Below are positions 24,364-36,173 of a stretch of DNA of 64,000 nt, piece by piece. Origin of the DNA: Rhodosorus marinus (lineage: Eukaryota > Rhodophyta > Stylonematophyceae > Stylonematales > Stylonemataceae); the NCBI GenBank assembly GCA_029953675.1, contig JAMWBK010000006.1, forward strand, positions 1,984,001 through 2,048,000, read 5' to 3'. Both the position numbers and the translations under genes were made by a program. The notes beneath the pieces were generated by a model that saw nothing but the letters and a program-made list of their open reading frames with translations, searched no databases and was not told the DNA's origin. Within the stretch, counting starts at the first letter, position 1. Each line of letters begins with the position of its first letter.

Positions 24364-26614
24364 TTATTGATTTCTTCTGTTTGTGGAGATCTCGAGTTGC
24401 CCCTCGCTCTTGAAACCTGGCGTATCAGGGATTTCAGCTATCATGGACATGCCGTCATCTCCGCCGTTGCCGAAAAAGTTCTCCAGTACGGTGTCATCAG
24501 CAACGCCCTGGCGAAAATGCAGAGAATCAGCGTTCGGCATTTGACGGGGGGAAACCAGTTTTCGCGAAAGGTAGTATTCGACTTGAGACGGGAGGATTTG
24601 CACCACATACCTTCCTCATCTGCATGCCATCAAAGTTTATCGATTGGTGAAAGTTGTTCACCATGTCGGTCCCTGCATTACTGTTTCGTCCCACACCTAC
24701 GGATCCAGAAAGGCTTCCGAAGAAATCGGTTTCGTCGGGCATTCTACCAGCTGCTACGTTTGACTTGCTCGACTGTTTCGCTATTTCATTTGCCAGTCCT
24801 CGCTGTTGCCCCGCGGCCGCCATTCCGCTCATCATTGCGGTCCTTGGCGTCGTTGCTTGGTGCCTTTGAGCAGCGGCACCGGCACGCTTTCCTCCGCGCG
24901 ACCGGGGCCTTTCCAATGCACCCGCTGAAGTGTCCTGCTCAACGGTGCGCGGACGTCCTCGACCTGCCATCTTTTGCCCCGCCTCCTTTAGCAGAGAACC
25001 AACCTTATTCTCCACTGTCGCGGACTCAATCGTCTTGTCGTTCATACCCATCATCATGGGTACGAGCCCTTCGCCAACCGCGCTTCGAGAGGAAACGCTG
25101 TCGCCAGCTTTTCTGTCTACACCCATTAGGAACATATTTTCATCTGAAAGTGTAAGACCACAAGAAACCTCATCAGTTGTCAAAGACGTGGGCCAAATTC
25201 CAGTACACTCAGCTCGTTCTTGAGCAAGTAAGGTAGGCACTTGACCGGATGCGTAAAGCAACCTACCTGTGGGGTTTGTTGGCTCGGGACTTTTCATGAT
25301 AGTTCTGCTGCTCAGGACACTACGAAACAGGGATTCGGTAGCTTCATCCGTCAACTCACCCGGAAGCGCGGGCAGCACTTTCCCTCCAGGCCATAGTTTG
25401 TACTGTTCGTCCTGAGAATATAATAGACCTTGGCCAGTCAAGCAAAGCGGTTTGGCATCATTTGGTAGCTGCTCTCCTGCTTCGGCTGCGGCCTGAACAG
25501 CGGCTTGAGTCGCAGCAAGAATTGCGTTCCTATGTACAGATCTGTTTTCGCCTGCGGCTCCTCTTGTCGAGGTGCTTTCTAAGGCGGCAGAGTTGGAGCG
25601 CCCGCGCTTTGCTGCAGCAGTACTTTGATTTTGACTCCTTTTTCTGCCCAAGTTGCTCGTGTGAATGGAAGCTTCCGCCGCGTTCGTGCCGTCAAGTTTC
25701 TTCGACTCCTCGCTCATGTTTTGTTCATCCGATACCGCTGTCGTCTTCGCATCCCGGGCCTTTTTCGAAGCGCTCGTTCGTCCGTTACCCTGCACCGGAT
25801 ATCGATTGCCCCCGAAACCCAACGCATTCCCGATACCAATCCCATCCTGACCTTGCTGGGCTCTTATATCCGAGCTGCCGAGAACACCATGAAGCGGATT
25901 GGCCTCGGTCCCCGGCAAACTTGCCGATGGGCTAAATTCTGGTCTCCCCGGCCCAGGCGCATTGCCCATCTAAGGTTACGCAAATGCCAAAGCCGCGCGG
26001 TAAACGGTGAGACGCTTTAAACTTGACCGCCGAGAAGAGATGGTGCTCGCAAACCCCACGCTAACGCCTGCGGACGTCCATGAAAGCAAAACATAATATG
26101 AAACAAGGACAACTCTACGTACCATGTCTGCAATGCGTTGTCGTTGGTTATGATTACCAAAGCCTTGGACGTTGAACTCGGTTCGCTGCTCAATGGGCTG
26201 CATCTGGTCATGAGGAACAACCCCTTCAGCTTTCCCTGCCTGGGCGTCCTTATCCGTCATGGCCAATTTGTATCGAGATGAGAAAACATCCCAGAACATT
26301 CCAAACCTGATTGGCAGGCAAGCAATGTATTAAAAAAAAAGTCAATCAGGTGATGGATTGCACTGGTGCTCTAGATAATTCGCCAACGCATGATCCTCCC
26401 ATTCTTCAACCAACCATTCGAAAAGAAATCCCGAGGGCGTATCCACCGTCGGAAGCTGCAGGCGACATTTCTCGGCCCTGTCAGATGGTGTTATTGATTC
26501 AACCTCATCCTTCAAGGCCGACGCAGTTTTTGCAAAACCCCGCTTTGTTAAATAGTCATAAATATATGACGACAGAATCTCATCAGAACTATCCACCGGA
26601 TAAGCGGAATTCAT
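24364..26614 (-). CDS. LisH-domain nuclear protein with AT-hook (SSBP/LEUNIG-like N-terminus)
   Basis: Five exons: 26614-26415, 26306-26123, 25969-25267, 25143-24611 and 24507-24364, giving 587 aa. Residues of about 8-40 (SSDEILSSYIYDYLTKRGF followed by AKTASALKDE) form a LisH dimerisation motif. The following GFLFEWFGMFWDVFSSRYK matches the FLxEWWxxFWDIF block found after LisH in SSBP/SSDP and LEUNIG-type co-regulators. The rest is low complexity, rich in Gln, Ala, Ser and Gly, with a basic KKARDAK stretch and one AT-hook (GRGRPR) in exon 4. No WD40 repeats follow, unlike LEUNIG, so it is closer to SSBP or to fungal FLO8-type factors. I infer a transcriptional co-regulator. Intron 1 has the rare donor GTTGGT. 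Confidence 0.75.
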
Positions 26615-29600
26615 TCCCCCCCTCCCGCCCAGTCCGGGCCCCCTAAAACAGAAAAACCTTCCAAAACAAACTCGCTTCAACGAGCAAGTATGACCTTCCC
26701 TTTCACCACCACTTCACTTCTTCCAACCTCTCTCTCCAAACCACCCCCCCACCCAAAAAAAAAAGAAAACGAAGACAAAAGATGCAAGAACAACACCTCC
26801 AGAGACAAAACAAAGAAGAAAAACAAACTCAAACGATGCTGTTACACCATAAATACTGAAGCTTCCTCCCCATCGCCACCACCACCCTCCCCTCCCCCCA
26901 TATACCCCGGAGCAAAAACACTACTTCTAGTTCCCTTTCCTCGTTCCCGCTCCAGCTTCGAAACAATCAAAACCCTTCTATCTAAAAAACGTACGTCATG
27001 TACGTCCCCTTCGCAGCAACTCAAACTACTCCAAAACCCCCTTTGTCATCAACAAGGACCACCCTCCACGACGCTCCCCAAACTGTAATATAAGCGGGAG
27101 TGGACACCCTATCGAACCTAACCAAGCCCCCTTCTATGCTTTCAAAAAGCCTGAGAACTCTTTGCTACTCACACACTTAAAACCTAAAATCTTCTTCCCC
27201 TCAAAAACTCCCATGACCATCTACCACTACCCGCAAAACTTGCTCTAAAGACTAGCGACAGTGATGCCCAGGAGAAAACGTCGAGGAGCAGCAAAACCCC
27301 CCCAAAGAGCTTTACATCATTGCAACAGCACTTTCAAGACTTTCAGGAGGCGCTCTTTCTCATCATCACTAGAATTCTGCTTTCTGCTGTTTTCATCCCA
27401 TGAGATGCAGACGATAAAGGCATTTGAGCACATAACGATATCTAGGGGCTTGTAGCACTCTGAACTCTCTAAGATTACTGGCAATCAAGTCTTTCGGCGC
27501 GTCTCTCCATCTTTTCCATCGCTGGACACGCAGTATCCACCTACTAACCTGCTAAGATGAAGGGTTTTTACTTTTTCGTCTTTTCTTTGTTTTCTTGGTG
27601 AAGACCAAAAGAATACGTTGTGTAGGCTCATCCGTATTGTCGTTCTGTTTGTTTACTCATTAGGCTTTGCTCTTTGCTGCTGGAGTGCTTGCCAAGCTCC
27701 CTCACCCACATTAGTACAGGTAGCCTTTCAACGGAGAAGTTGGTAAAAAGGAACCCATAGCAGTGACGCCAATTTATATCTTTCACGACCAGTGTTCACT
27801 CCCCCTATTAGAAGTTATGAATTCAATTTAATCGTTTTTAAAAACTTATTATTCATGATACGATTTTCGTCATGGGGAGGGTATAGTTGTTTTAAGAAGG
27901 GTTGCTCGAAACGCGATGAACGAGCTGGGAGAGCTGGTTTGGAGTGGCCTGTCTCAACCTATCTTCGTAGCTTCAGAGGGGAGGGCTTGCTTAGTGAGGA
28001 GGGTTAGGTTGAGAAAACTCCTGGGAACTAAGAAGCTCGTACGGATTTTTGGTTTGCAGAACCTACTTGAAGACTGCAGCTAGGACAACTGGGCGAGTGG
28101 AGAGGAAGATACGGGGAGTACACCAAGTTTCCTTGCGTGGATTCGAAGTTGAAGTGGGATCAGTGCGCCATTGTCTTTTCAGTATCTTGCTGTCCATTCG
28201 CTCCCTCCTTTCGTTTTGCCAGATCACCTTTGTGGTAGAACGAAGGTTGTAGTCGTACATTTCCTCGGATCCGGGTTGCTCGCGCAAATTCGATCTGTTC
28301 GTTTTGGCATTGTCCGAGATTCGTGATTCATACCAATGGTATTTGTTCCACTGATTCGTTGGTTGTTGCGTGGCTCCATTCAAGAAACGGTGAGGGCATA
28401 GATCAGCAACTTGCGCTTTTTTCGACACACGTGTAAAGACAGTGCGGGTCCCATTCTTCCGAAGCAGCACGTGCAAGTGTCAGTTATTTAGACCGTTGAT
28501 ATTCCTTTCTCCTTGATCCAGGACTATTGGGTGGGTACTCACTGGTAGCAATGAACTTAGACGAGGTCACAAAATCGATCTGCAGGACAAATTCACAGTT
28601 GCGTCTGTTGTTGTCAGCATCTCATGTAATTCCCTCAAGACTCCATTTCCACTCTGTGACGAATGGAGTTGAACAACGCTTCGGAGACAGTCCGCAATTA
28701 TTGCAGAATCCCTCAGCAGTATCCTTTTCGGGTGAACCTTTCATCCAGTCAAGACACCTCGAGGGAAGCGGTACCTTTCTTGCCGCCGTCGGTTCGAGTA
28801 CTCAGCGTCAACAAACTTATCGCCACTCTGCAGGTCGCACGGGAACAGGCTCTACCACCTGCTCACCTTTCACAATTGTACTGCATCCACTCACTCTTTC
28901 CGTCAAGTTCGGGGGGATTTTCACAGAGTACGCCAATAGGCAGCAGGGGTTTGGGACCTGTTGTCAGCTATGCCAGCCAGGATCAAAACCGTCGCATGTG
29001 TGGTAGGCATGGACGCACTACTGGAGAGTGGATTTAGTAGGTAGGCAGAGACCCTAGAACCTGCGGTCGGGATCATCAAGCATTTCCTCTCAGTACACGC
29101 AGCAGTATGCTTGATTGGTAGGATTAGGATACGGGTCAACCACGAGTCCCACGAGACTAGTCCTGCTCGGTAGTGATATTAAAGATACTGAGGATCCCTT
29201 CGAAGGGGCCACGACTACAGCATCCATTCCAATGCGAACAGAAATGCATATTGCTGACCAACGACTTGGTATATGACAGAGCTACATCACGAGGGTTGAT
29301 GCCAGTCACGGGATTGTGTCGCAGGTTAGCGCTGTTCGGGGTGGGATGTCGTTGGCGCGTTGATTTGTGAAGGAAAAACGAGCATCGTCTAAGGAAGGAA
29401 CTTAAATTACTTATACTGGGTAAGCCAAACAACAGAGTATGTCCCGCTAAAGCGCGCTCGGAGAATTTCAGTGTTTGGGTTCATAGCCAATATTCAGCTA
29501 TGAGAGCAATCAAATCACAGACCAAGGCTATGCAACTAGAGCTTAAACTGCAATCCGCTCGGCTCTCAGTGAAACGAGTTCAGATACACCTCCGTGAACA

Positions 29601-32600
29601 CCTGTTCCGGTCGCCAACCAGTGCATCGCTCTCGCAGACATTGCTAGCTGTACATCAGTTGTACATCTGTCGTACATCAGTTCACAACACACCACGAGCT
29701 CAACTTTATCATTCCCCCCCCCCATCAAAAAAAGAAAGTTAAAAATATTAGGGAGGATTCTGAGTGCACATTGATATTCCTGAAATAATTATGCTTTTAT
29801 CAAAAAGCAATCAAATCTGAACTGTGTTATCCAATCAGATGAATACGGCTTCGAATACACCATATAATTCTGTAATTCACGCTACCTTTTTTTTATGTGG
29901 AGATTGCGAGGAAATTATTTTGGAATCACGTTTGTCGGTTTGGTCTTTATATTCTTTAATGGCGTAGTTTTTGGTGGATGTTGTGAAACGTAATGGGTTT
30001 CATGTGTTGGGGTTAGGGTTTTTGGTGGGGGACAGGGGCTGCTGATGATGAAGGACAAAATGCACTTGAAGTATTCCGATTGTAAACGAAAGGGTGGGTG
30101 GGGGGGGGGAAGACTCCCTATATTTTTGTGGACCGTGTTGATTGATGTTGTCTTGACCATCGTAGCGGTAGAGGAAGGCTTGCGTTTTGTTCGTACAGGA
30201 TCATGGCAAGGGAACTTGTTCGTGGAGAACCTTTCGCGTGGTATGAAATTACAGTCATATTGGAGGGCTCAACGTGCTCCTTTGAAATCAGTAATCTCTC
30301 TTGCAGTGGGCTTGTGGAGTCAAGAGTGCGGTGACACAGTGAGCTTGAAGACGACGGATGCTTCGAGCGATGGTGATCATCAATAAGCACATGGGATCCT
30401 TTGGCCAGGCGTCTACGTGTTGGACGCGCTGCTCTAGTGGCTTCCCCACATCACCCTTCTTGCACTTGCCAGGCGGGAGACAGTCCTGTGGGACGAGCAA
30501 AATTTCGGCAACGTCGGCAACGTCGCTACTCACTTTAGGAAGATGAACTCGTCGTGGGTAAAAGAACACTCTGCGCTTTCTGGAATCCCGAAAAAACCGC
30601 TCACCAAGTGTTTCTCTTTGACAGACAGCCAGTTCAAGGAACTTCAAGCTGTCAGAGACAAGCTGCTGATTAGCGATTGACCTTAATATAGAATATTCCT
30701 ATCGCATTTATCCAATATTATTAGGACGTATGTGACTACTTTTTGGAACCAAGGCCATGTTCGGGGTACCCAACTTGCTCGTATTCTGCCGAGAACGTGG
30801 GGAGGGAAACATGCCTAGTCAATTGCACCATACAAGAATTCCCCACCCCAAATTTTGACGCAAATCCAACCCGTAGAATTTATTTTGTCACCATGAAGAT
30901 CACTTCTTTCTTCCCCATAAAGGCTTGCAATATTTCCCTTTTTTTGGAACCTTATGAAGTCGTTAATGTTCAGCGGGGTACAAAGCGCTCATATAGTGCT
31001 TAGGGGTTGAACAAAATTTTCCCCAGCATTCCCAGCCCCCTCTCCGTGGATTGTTATATGCAGCCTCTAAGCACCACTCACTCTTTCCACTCATTCTTAA
31101 AAATTTAGCCCCCCAATCCATCCCATATTGCACACAATCCCATTTCTGCATAAAATATCGAGCGTTTCTGCTCGTTCCAGAAACATGTGGTACGAACTCG
31201 CTAGAAGACCAACCAATCAACACTGAGCATAAAATGCAATTAACAAATCACAGAAAAGTATCTGTTCAAAGCGCCTCGTAGCGAACATGAATTTACCAAA
31301 ATTAAATAAATCTCCGCTACTTCCCCGTCAAACACACTCAACCCCCCCCTCAACAAATCCAAAAAGAATTTTAATATGATATTAATCTAAAGAAATATAT
31401 ATAAACCTCAACACTTGGGCGTGTTTGCTTGTAATCCACACATCTCATGAGCGGGCATTTCAATTTTTATTCAAAAAATGAGGTTGAACGGGGTCCCCTA
31501 CCCCGAAGAAACTAATTTAATTTATGTTTTTGCTGGCCAATCTTCCTAAATAGAGATTGCCGTTTAAACGCCCAGAAAATTATGGCAGATGAAATACGGT
31601 TTTTGTATTTAGAATATTTATATGTAGTTTTGTGGGGGATATAATCGATTTTACCAACCCCCTCCAATTCCAACCCACAGGAAATTAGGCACAGCCAATA
31701 TTACTCTACCCAATTAGAAACGAGGTTGAGGGACCAAAATGAGAAGGTGGTCCAGATTGACGTGGGGGGGGGAAGGAGATGTATGGTTTAGTGGGGTCAG
31801 ACTTTGGTATGTTGGCAGGCGGCTTTTTATGCTTTTGTGAAGTGGTGGTCTATTTGGCGTTGCATTTGGGGGGCGTTTTGGGTTTGTAAGGTTTAGGGCT
31901 GGTGGTAGAGAGCATCAGGGTTTGTGTGTCACAATTTTGGACGGTAGATCCTAGGGATGAGGAAGGATTTGTTTGAGGGAGGAACAGGGATGGTTATGAA
32001 GTGAGGGACTGGTTGTTTCGGTTTTTTTTTTCGGTTTTTGGTAGTGTTTTTTCGTCTTCTGGGGTTTTGGATATGGTAAGCTAGGTGTTTCTGGCGGATA
32101 CGGGTTTTGGTCCGAACGTTGATGAGGCCGGGAAGGTTTTGAATGAGGACAATGACGATTGGGTTGCACAGTCTTCTGGTTTGAGGGCTCGGAGCGGTTT
32201 GGGGTTTTGGTTTCAGACTAGGTGCTTTGGAAAAGAGCGTGGAGACATGCGCTAGGGAGAGTGGTCTCCCGTTTTTGTTGGTTTCTTAGGGTTTTTTTGG
32301 GACGTGGGGAAGGGGTTTTGAGTGCAACTTCTTGCTAGTGGCGGGCCGGGGTAGGCGGGCGGGCTAGCTCGTCTTTCTGTTGCTGAGGGGGTAGAGAAAT
32401 GGAAGCTCGGGATTTTTCCGAGCAGAATAATACGAATGAAATGGTACGGTCGCCCGCTCAGAAACACGTTCCCGCCTTGGTCTATCTTTCGCCTTAAGGA
32501 TTTTAGTTCACTCTACTTAGCTGTGGTTTAGCGACATCACATTGGCATGTTGATGCTGGATTGCTGACCCAGAGTTGAATCTAACCTGTAGCCTGCTCGA

Positions 32601-32808
32601 GTTTTTTCTGTTTGACGTTCATTACTTCTACTTCTGGGTTTGCCAGAGTTCGGACTGACAGTGACCAAACTCTAGGGCGCAGTTGTTGTTAGTCCGCGTT
32701 GAAACTGTACTAACCTCTCCTTCTGCTTCCTCATTCGAATTGCAGTGGCGAGAAGGAGAAGCCAATCCAGGAGACTTTCTTCCCATAGAAGAGGAAGGGG
32801 AGACCAAA
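26615..32808. other. gene-poor region of about 6.2 kb
   Basis: 26690-27080 is pyrimidine-rich on the + strand (G-rich on the LisH gene's coding strand). 28060-29440 has coding-like fragments on both strands (for example minus-strand 28063-28476 and plus-strand 28663-29037) that I cannot join or identify. 30288-30500 minus has an exon-like piece beginning after CCCACAG (DCLPPGKCKKGDVGKPLEQR). 29740-29900 and 31280-31720 are AT-rich. Poly-C and poly-G runs occur at 29716 and 30099. 31740-32470 is G/T-rich without a convincing frame. It may hide one or two divergent multi-exon genes. Confidence 0.35.
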
Positions 32809-33801
32809 ATGAATTCGAATACGGGTGAAAATGAGTACCTACTATTCAATCTGGATTCAGAAGCAGCTGTTGTGCAGTCCAACATCGATTATAATCCAAT
32901 GGAAGAGACAGACATGGTGAACGTGAACATGATTCTCAATGATGGGGACGCCAACGGTGGCGGTGAATTTGTCAACGGTTCGTTTCAGAATTCCAATTGG
33001 CAGATGGAGGAGGAGTATGATCAGTCGACGTACGAAAACGGAAATTCTGGTTCCACGGCATCAATTTCGAACGCGGCAACGACAGACTGGTCTACGGGAG
33101 GTTCGTCGATGCAGGTGGGTGATGGAAAATCAACTAGCGATGTCAGTCAACCGAAGGATGCAAACAGAAAGAATCCAAAGGGGCAGCAGTCAACATCATC
33201 TGCGAAGAGGAAACGTGGTGCAAACAGTAGGGAAAATACTAAGGGAAAGCCGAAGGTTGTTGTGCAAACCGCCAAGTGCCGACTTTGCAATAGGGAGACT
33301 GCTACAAACGGGGCGAATTTCAAGCGACACGAGGAGGCGTGCATGAGGCACAAGAAATTAATACCGCCATCCGGGTCGCCCTTGAAGAGCAGTTCAGCTT
33401 TGACAAAGTCGGAAACACCTCCAGAGAGTTTGCAGCAAAGCGTGGGACAGGGTATGCAGCAGAAGGAGGTACCGTACCAAGGCTCAGTGAGGAAATGCGA
33501 GCCCGTAGAAGAAGTAACTGTCAACGAAGCACCTCCGATGATGATGGGAGGACAGCGGGATAGAGAAATGTCGAACAGAATACGACGACTTGAAGGCGTT
33601 ATTTCAACAATAGACGTGCAAGCGAGGGTATCCTTACGGGACTCTCTAGTTTCTCTTTCGAATAAGGCGGCGAATCCTAACTATCCACGAACGCCAGAGC
33701 AAGAGGAGTTGAACCGGACCGCTGAGTATCTAGTTTTGAGAATGTTGTTTTCCTCAAAGCATGAGATGCACGGTAGACCAGCTGAGTCATTTGAGCCCTG
33801 A
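32809..33801 (+). CDS. C2HC zinc-finger protein with LNK-like C-terminal motif
   Basis: Single coding exon, 330 aa, from the first ATG (MNSNTGENEY). The frame is open further upstream, and an acceptor-like TTCGAATTGCAG at 32733-32744 suggests a 5' leader intron or an extra exon. The N-terminal half is acidic, Asn/Ser-rich and disordered. A basic stretch (SSAKRKRGANSRENTKGKPK) precedes a zinc-finger-like C157, C160, H174, C178 (or H181) in CRLCNRETATNGANFKRHEE. Residues of about 258-315 hold RRLEGVISTIDVQARVSLRD, SLVSLSNKA and NRTAEYLVLRMLF. Their order and spacing resemble the conserved C-terminal block of plant LNK1/LNK2 (RLCIRDSL.RLA ... then a short hydrophobic LLF block). Plant LNKs are transcriptional co-activators that bind REVEILLE MYB factors in the circadian clock. 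The role here is inference. Confidence 0.65.
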   Translation: MNSNTGENEYLLFNLDSEAAVVQSNIDYNPMEETDMVNVNMILNDGDANGGGEFVNGSFQNSNWQMEEEYDQSTYENGNSGSTASISNAATTDWSTGGSSMQVGDGKSTSDVSQPKDANRKNPKGQQSTSSAKRKRGANSRENTKGKPKVVVQTAKCRLCNRETATNGANFKRHEEACMRHKKLIPPSGSPLKSSSALTKSETPPESLQQSVGQGMQQKEVPYQGSVRKCEPVEEVTVNEAPPMMMGGQRDREMSNRIRRLEGVISTIDVQARVSLRDSLVSLSNKAANPNYPRTPEQEELNRTAEYLVLRMLFSSKHEMHGRPAESFEP

Positions 33802-34388
33802 CTAACACGGTTGAGGGGAACTTGAAAATTTTGTCACCAGGCTTGTTTCAAAGTGACGAATTCATGTCGTTTCCAGTCAGCGCGTGCAGTGCTCTTGGTC
33901 AAACCTGCGAGAACGTGCGTACTACTATTTATTTTCACAACTTTTGCGAATTTCCGCTTGTACCTGTAAGATCTGTTCGGCAAGAAGCAGCCGATTTTTT
34001 TTGGTTTTTTTTGGAGACGAGTTTGCATGGGGCACCCCGGGCTAGGTAGTTGTCAGGCGTTCCTCTCTTTCAGAGTTGAGGGCAGGACGACGGCGTCGGA
34101 AGGAAAGCCAAACCTAAAAATGTATCATAGATACTACACGCAACTTTTCGCCCTGCTGGGCTTTCGGCTTTCTTGCACCAGATGTAAATTTGAGAGTGAA
34201 TTAATAGCTTCTTCCGTGAACAAGTAAATGTTGTTGCTTTCGATGAATGGCAGATCCTGAACCGGCGTGGTTGGGGCGGAAAAGCGGACTACGACCTTCG
34301 TGTTCACAGTTCATCGTTTTATAACTTAGCCGAGAGGTGTTAGGGTTTCTTAGCAATCTCATATTAGTCGCCGAAGATTTTCTTAGAG
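33802..34388. other. intergenic region
   Basis: Convergent 3' flanks of the zinc-finger gene (+) and SWC4 (-). No frame of note and no recognised element. Confidence 0.55.
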
Positions 34389-36173
34389 TTAGGCACCCCT
34401 TTTCCGACGCTTATGCAGCGGTGTTTGGCCACCCATTGCTGGACCCGCTGACGAACTCGCCGGCGTGAGCGCATGTGGGGTTGCCGCTCCAGCTGCACCC
34501 TCTTCGTGCTTCCTCTTCTTATGTGACAGGTTGATTCCTGGAGGAGGAGCGGGCGGTGCTTCCTTCTTCAGTTTTGCCAGTTTGACTTTGAGAACGTGCA
34601 CCTCCTCCTCCTTTCGAGTGACAGTCCGCTGCATCTCAATATGGGCGAGGATCTCAACTCTCAACATATCATAGGCGTCAACGACCGCGGCTGTCGCCAT
34701 CGGCCTCAGCCCTACTTTCAACTCGTCAAGAAGAATCTAAGCAGTACCAAAAACGAGAAAAGCTTAGCAATCGCTACCTTTCTATGGAGGAATCTGCTTC
34801 TCAAGGGTGAATTTTCTTGCGGTCGATTGACTCCATGCCGCAGAAAGAGCGGGAGAGTCGTTCCTACCTCAACTCGTTTCGCAAGTCGTGCAGACTGCTT
34901 GATGCTCTGGTAAATGAAACTGCTCCGAGCGTGGGCACAGTTCCAAGACTTTCTGTGCTGGAAGCTCTTGGTTGGAAGGGTGAGTATTGGTTCCACAGTC
35001 CCCGGAATCGTCATCTTCATCGATTTCGATTTGTGCCCTCTGGATGGGCCTGCGTCGTCAACATCAGTGACAGCAATATCTCCAGCTGGGAGTAAAAGTT
35101 TCTGGATCCGTTGTCTCTCCTTCAGGATCCGCTTCCTATTTGCCTCGATTCGTCGTGCCTCTCTTACTGTCTCCTCTTCTTGTCGCAGCTCGCCCTGTTT
35201 CACCAATCACGTAGGCAAAATCACATTTAGCAACCACAGCCCGAAGATTGTTCTGGGGGAAAGGCGCAAAATTGAAACACAATACCTTTGACCTTCTATA
35301 CTGGGCCTCAAGCTGCCTTTTTCTGAGCATTTCGTATTCTACATCGTACGGATTCAAAACGATCGCAGAGCAATGCTTTGCAAAAGCCCCAGTTGGTGCC
35401 GGTTGCTTGGCCTTCTGTCGACTTTCCAGAATTTTCCTGGCTACGCTGAAGTACCTAGAGAACACACCAGACGAGCGACATTTGACCTATTTTCAGAGAC
35501 TTCATCAAGAACAAGAACAAGCAAACCCAGCTCATCCTACCGATCCTTCAGTTCATCCGTCGATCTCCGCTTGAACTTCGGTGGCCATCGATCGTTGATG
35601 ACCACAAACCGCAGATCATACTCCAAGCACATCTTGAAGAGTTCGTCAGTCTCCTCCCTCGTCCAAGGCTCAAATCCGTTTGGCTCCTTCTCAGTCTTCT
35701 TCGGTAGCGGCTGGAAGTTGTTCAGCATTGACTTGTAGTCCTCGTCGCTGTACTCTACAATTTTCACTTTGCGGTTGAACTTGGCAAATGGATATTCACC
35801 CACTGTTTCATCTTTTGTCCATTGACTTAACTTGAGTTCGTCTGTTCTTGCCGAGTTAGAAAACTCTTTTCGATGCCATGAGACCTGAAACAAGCCCACA
35901 AGGAATTAATTAGAAAAGATTCTATTTTCTATTGATATTAGGAATACTGCTACTACACTCGTGTACCTTCTGCTGTGGTTTTTCCTTGAAGGAAACGGTA
36001 GGCGCTATCGTCGGACTCGAATTTATCCCTCCGCCCAAGTGCAGCAGTTCCCTTGGTACACCCTCCTTCTTCCTTGAGACTGGTGGTGGTGGGGAAGCCG
36101 CAAACTCTGTGGGCAAACCCGAACCAGAAGGAACCTTCTTCGGAATCCCAAGGATGTCCTTCGCAAAAGACAT
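34389..36173 (-). CDS. DMAP1: SWC4/DMAP1, subunit of SWR1 and NuA4-type chromatin complexes
   Basis: Nuclear scaffold subunit shared by the H2A.Z-depositing SWR1 complex and the NuA4 histone acetyltransferase. Five exons: 36173-35967, 35884-35541, 35454-35286, 35194-34868 and 34736-34389, in total 464 aa, with all phases closing. It starts MSFAKDILGIPKK. The SANT/Myb-like domain is seen in SWHRKEFSNSARTDELKLSQ, YPFAKFNRKV, WTREETDELFKMCLEYDLRF and DRWPPKFKRRSTDELKDRYF. The C-terminal helical region has LAKRVEILLDELKVGLRPM and AYDMLRVEILAHIEMQ, aligning with plant SWC4, then a basic KKRKHE...HKRRKRGA tail that probably targets the nucleus. Exon 4 contains a low-complexity linker whose exact reading (IPGTVEPILTLPTKSF) is less certain. 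Confidence 0.88.

Noticed and set aside
26017-26299. Separate genes for the LisH N-terminal and middle frames
   Set aside because: The frames join in phase through introns at 26307-26414 and 25970-26122 into one protein with the LisH plus FWDVF order.
34718-34867. Continuation of the SWC4 exon 4 frame without splicing
   Set aside because: Reading through loses the conserved ILLDELKVGLRPM block, which is recovered by a standard intron at 34737-34867.
34860-34985. Alternative exon frame SSSLHDLRNELR in SWC4
   Set aside because: No splice phase connects it to the preceding exon, whereas the IYQSIKQSARLAKRVE frame continues directly and matches plant SWC4.
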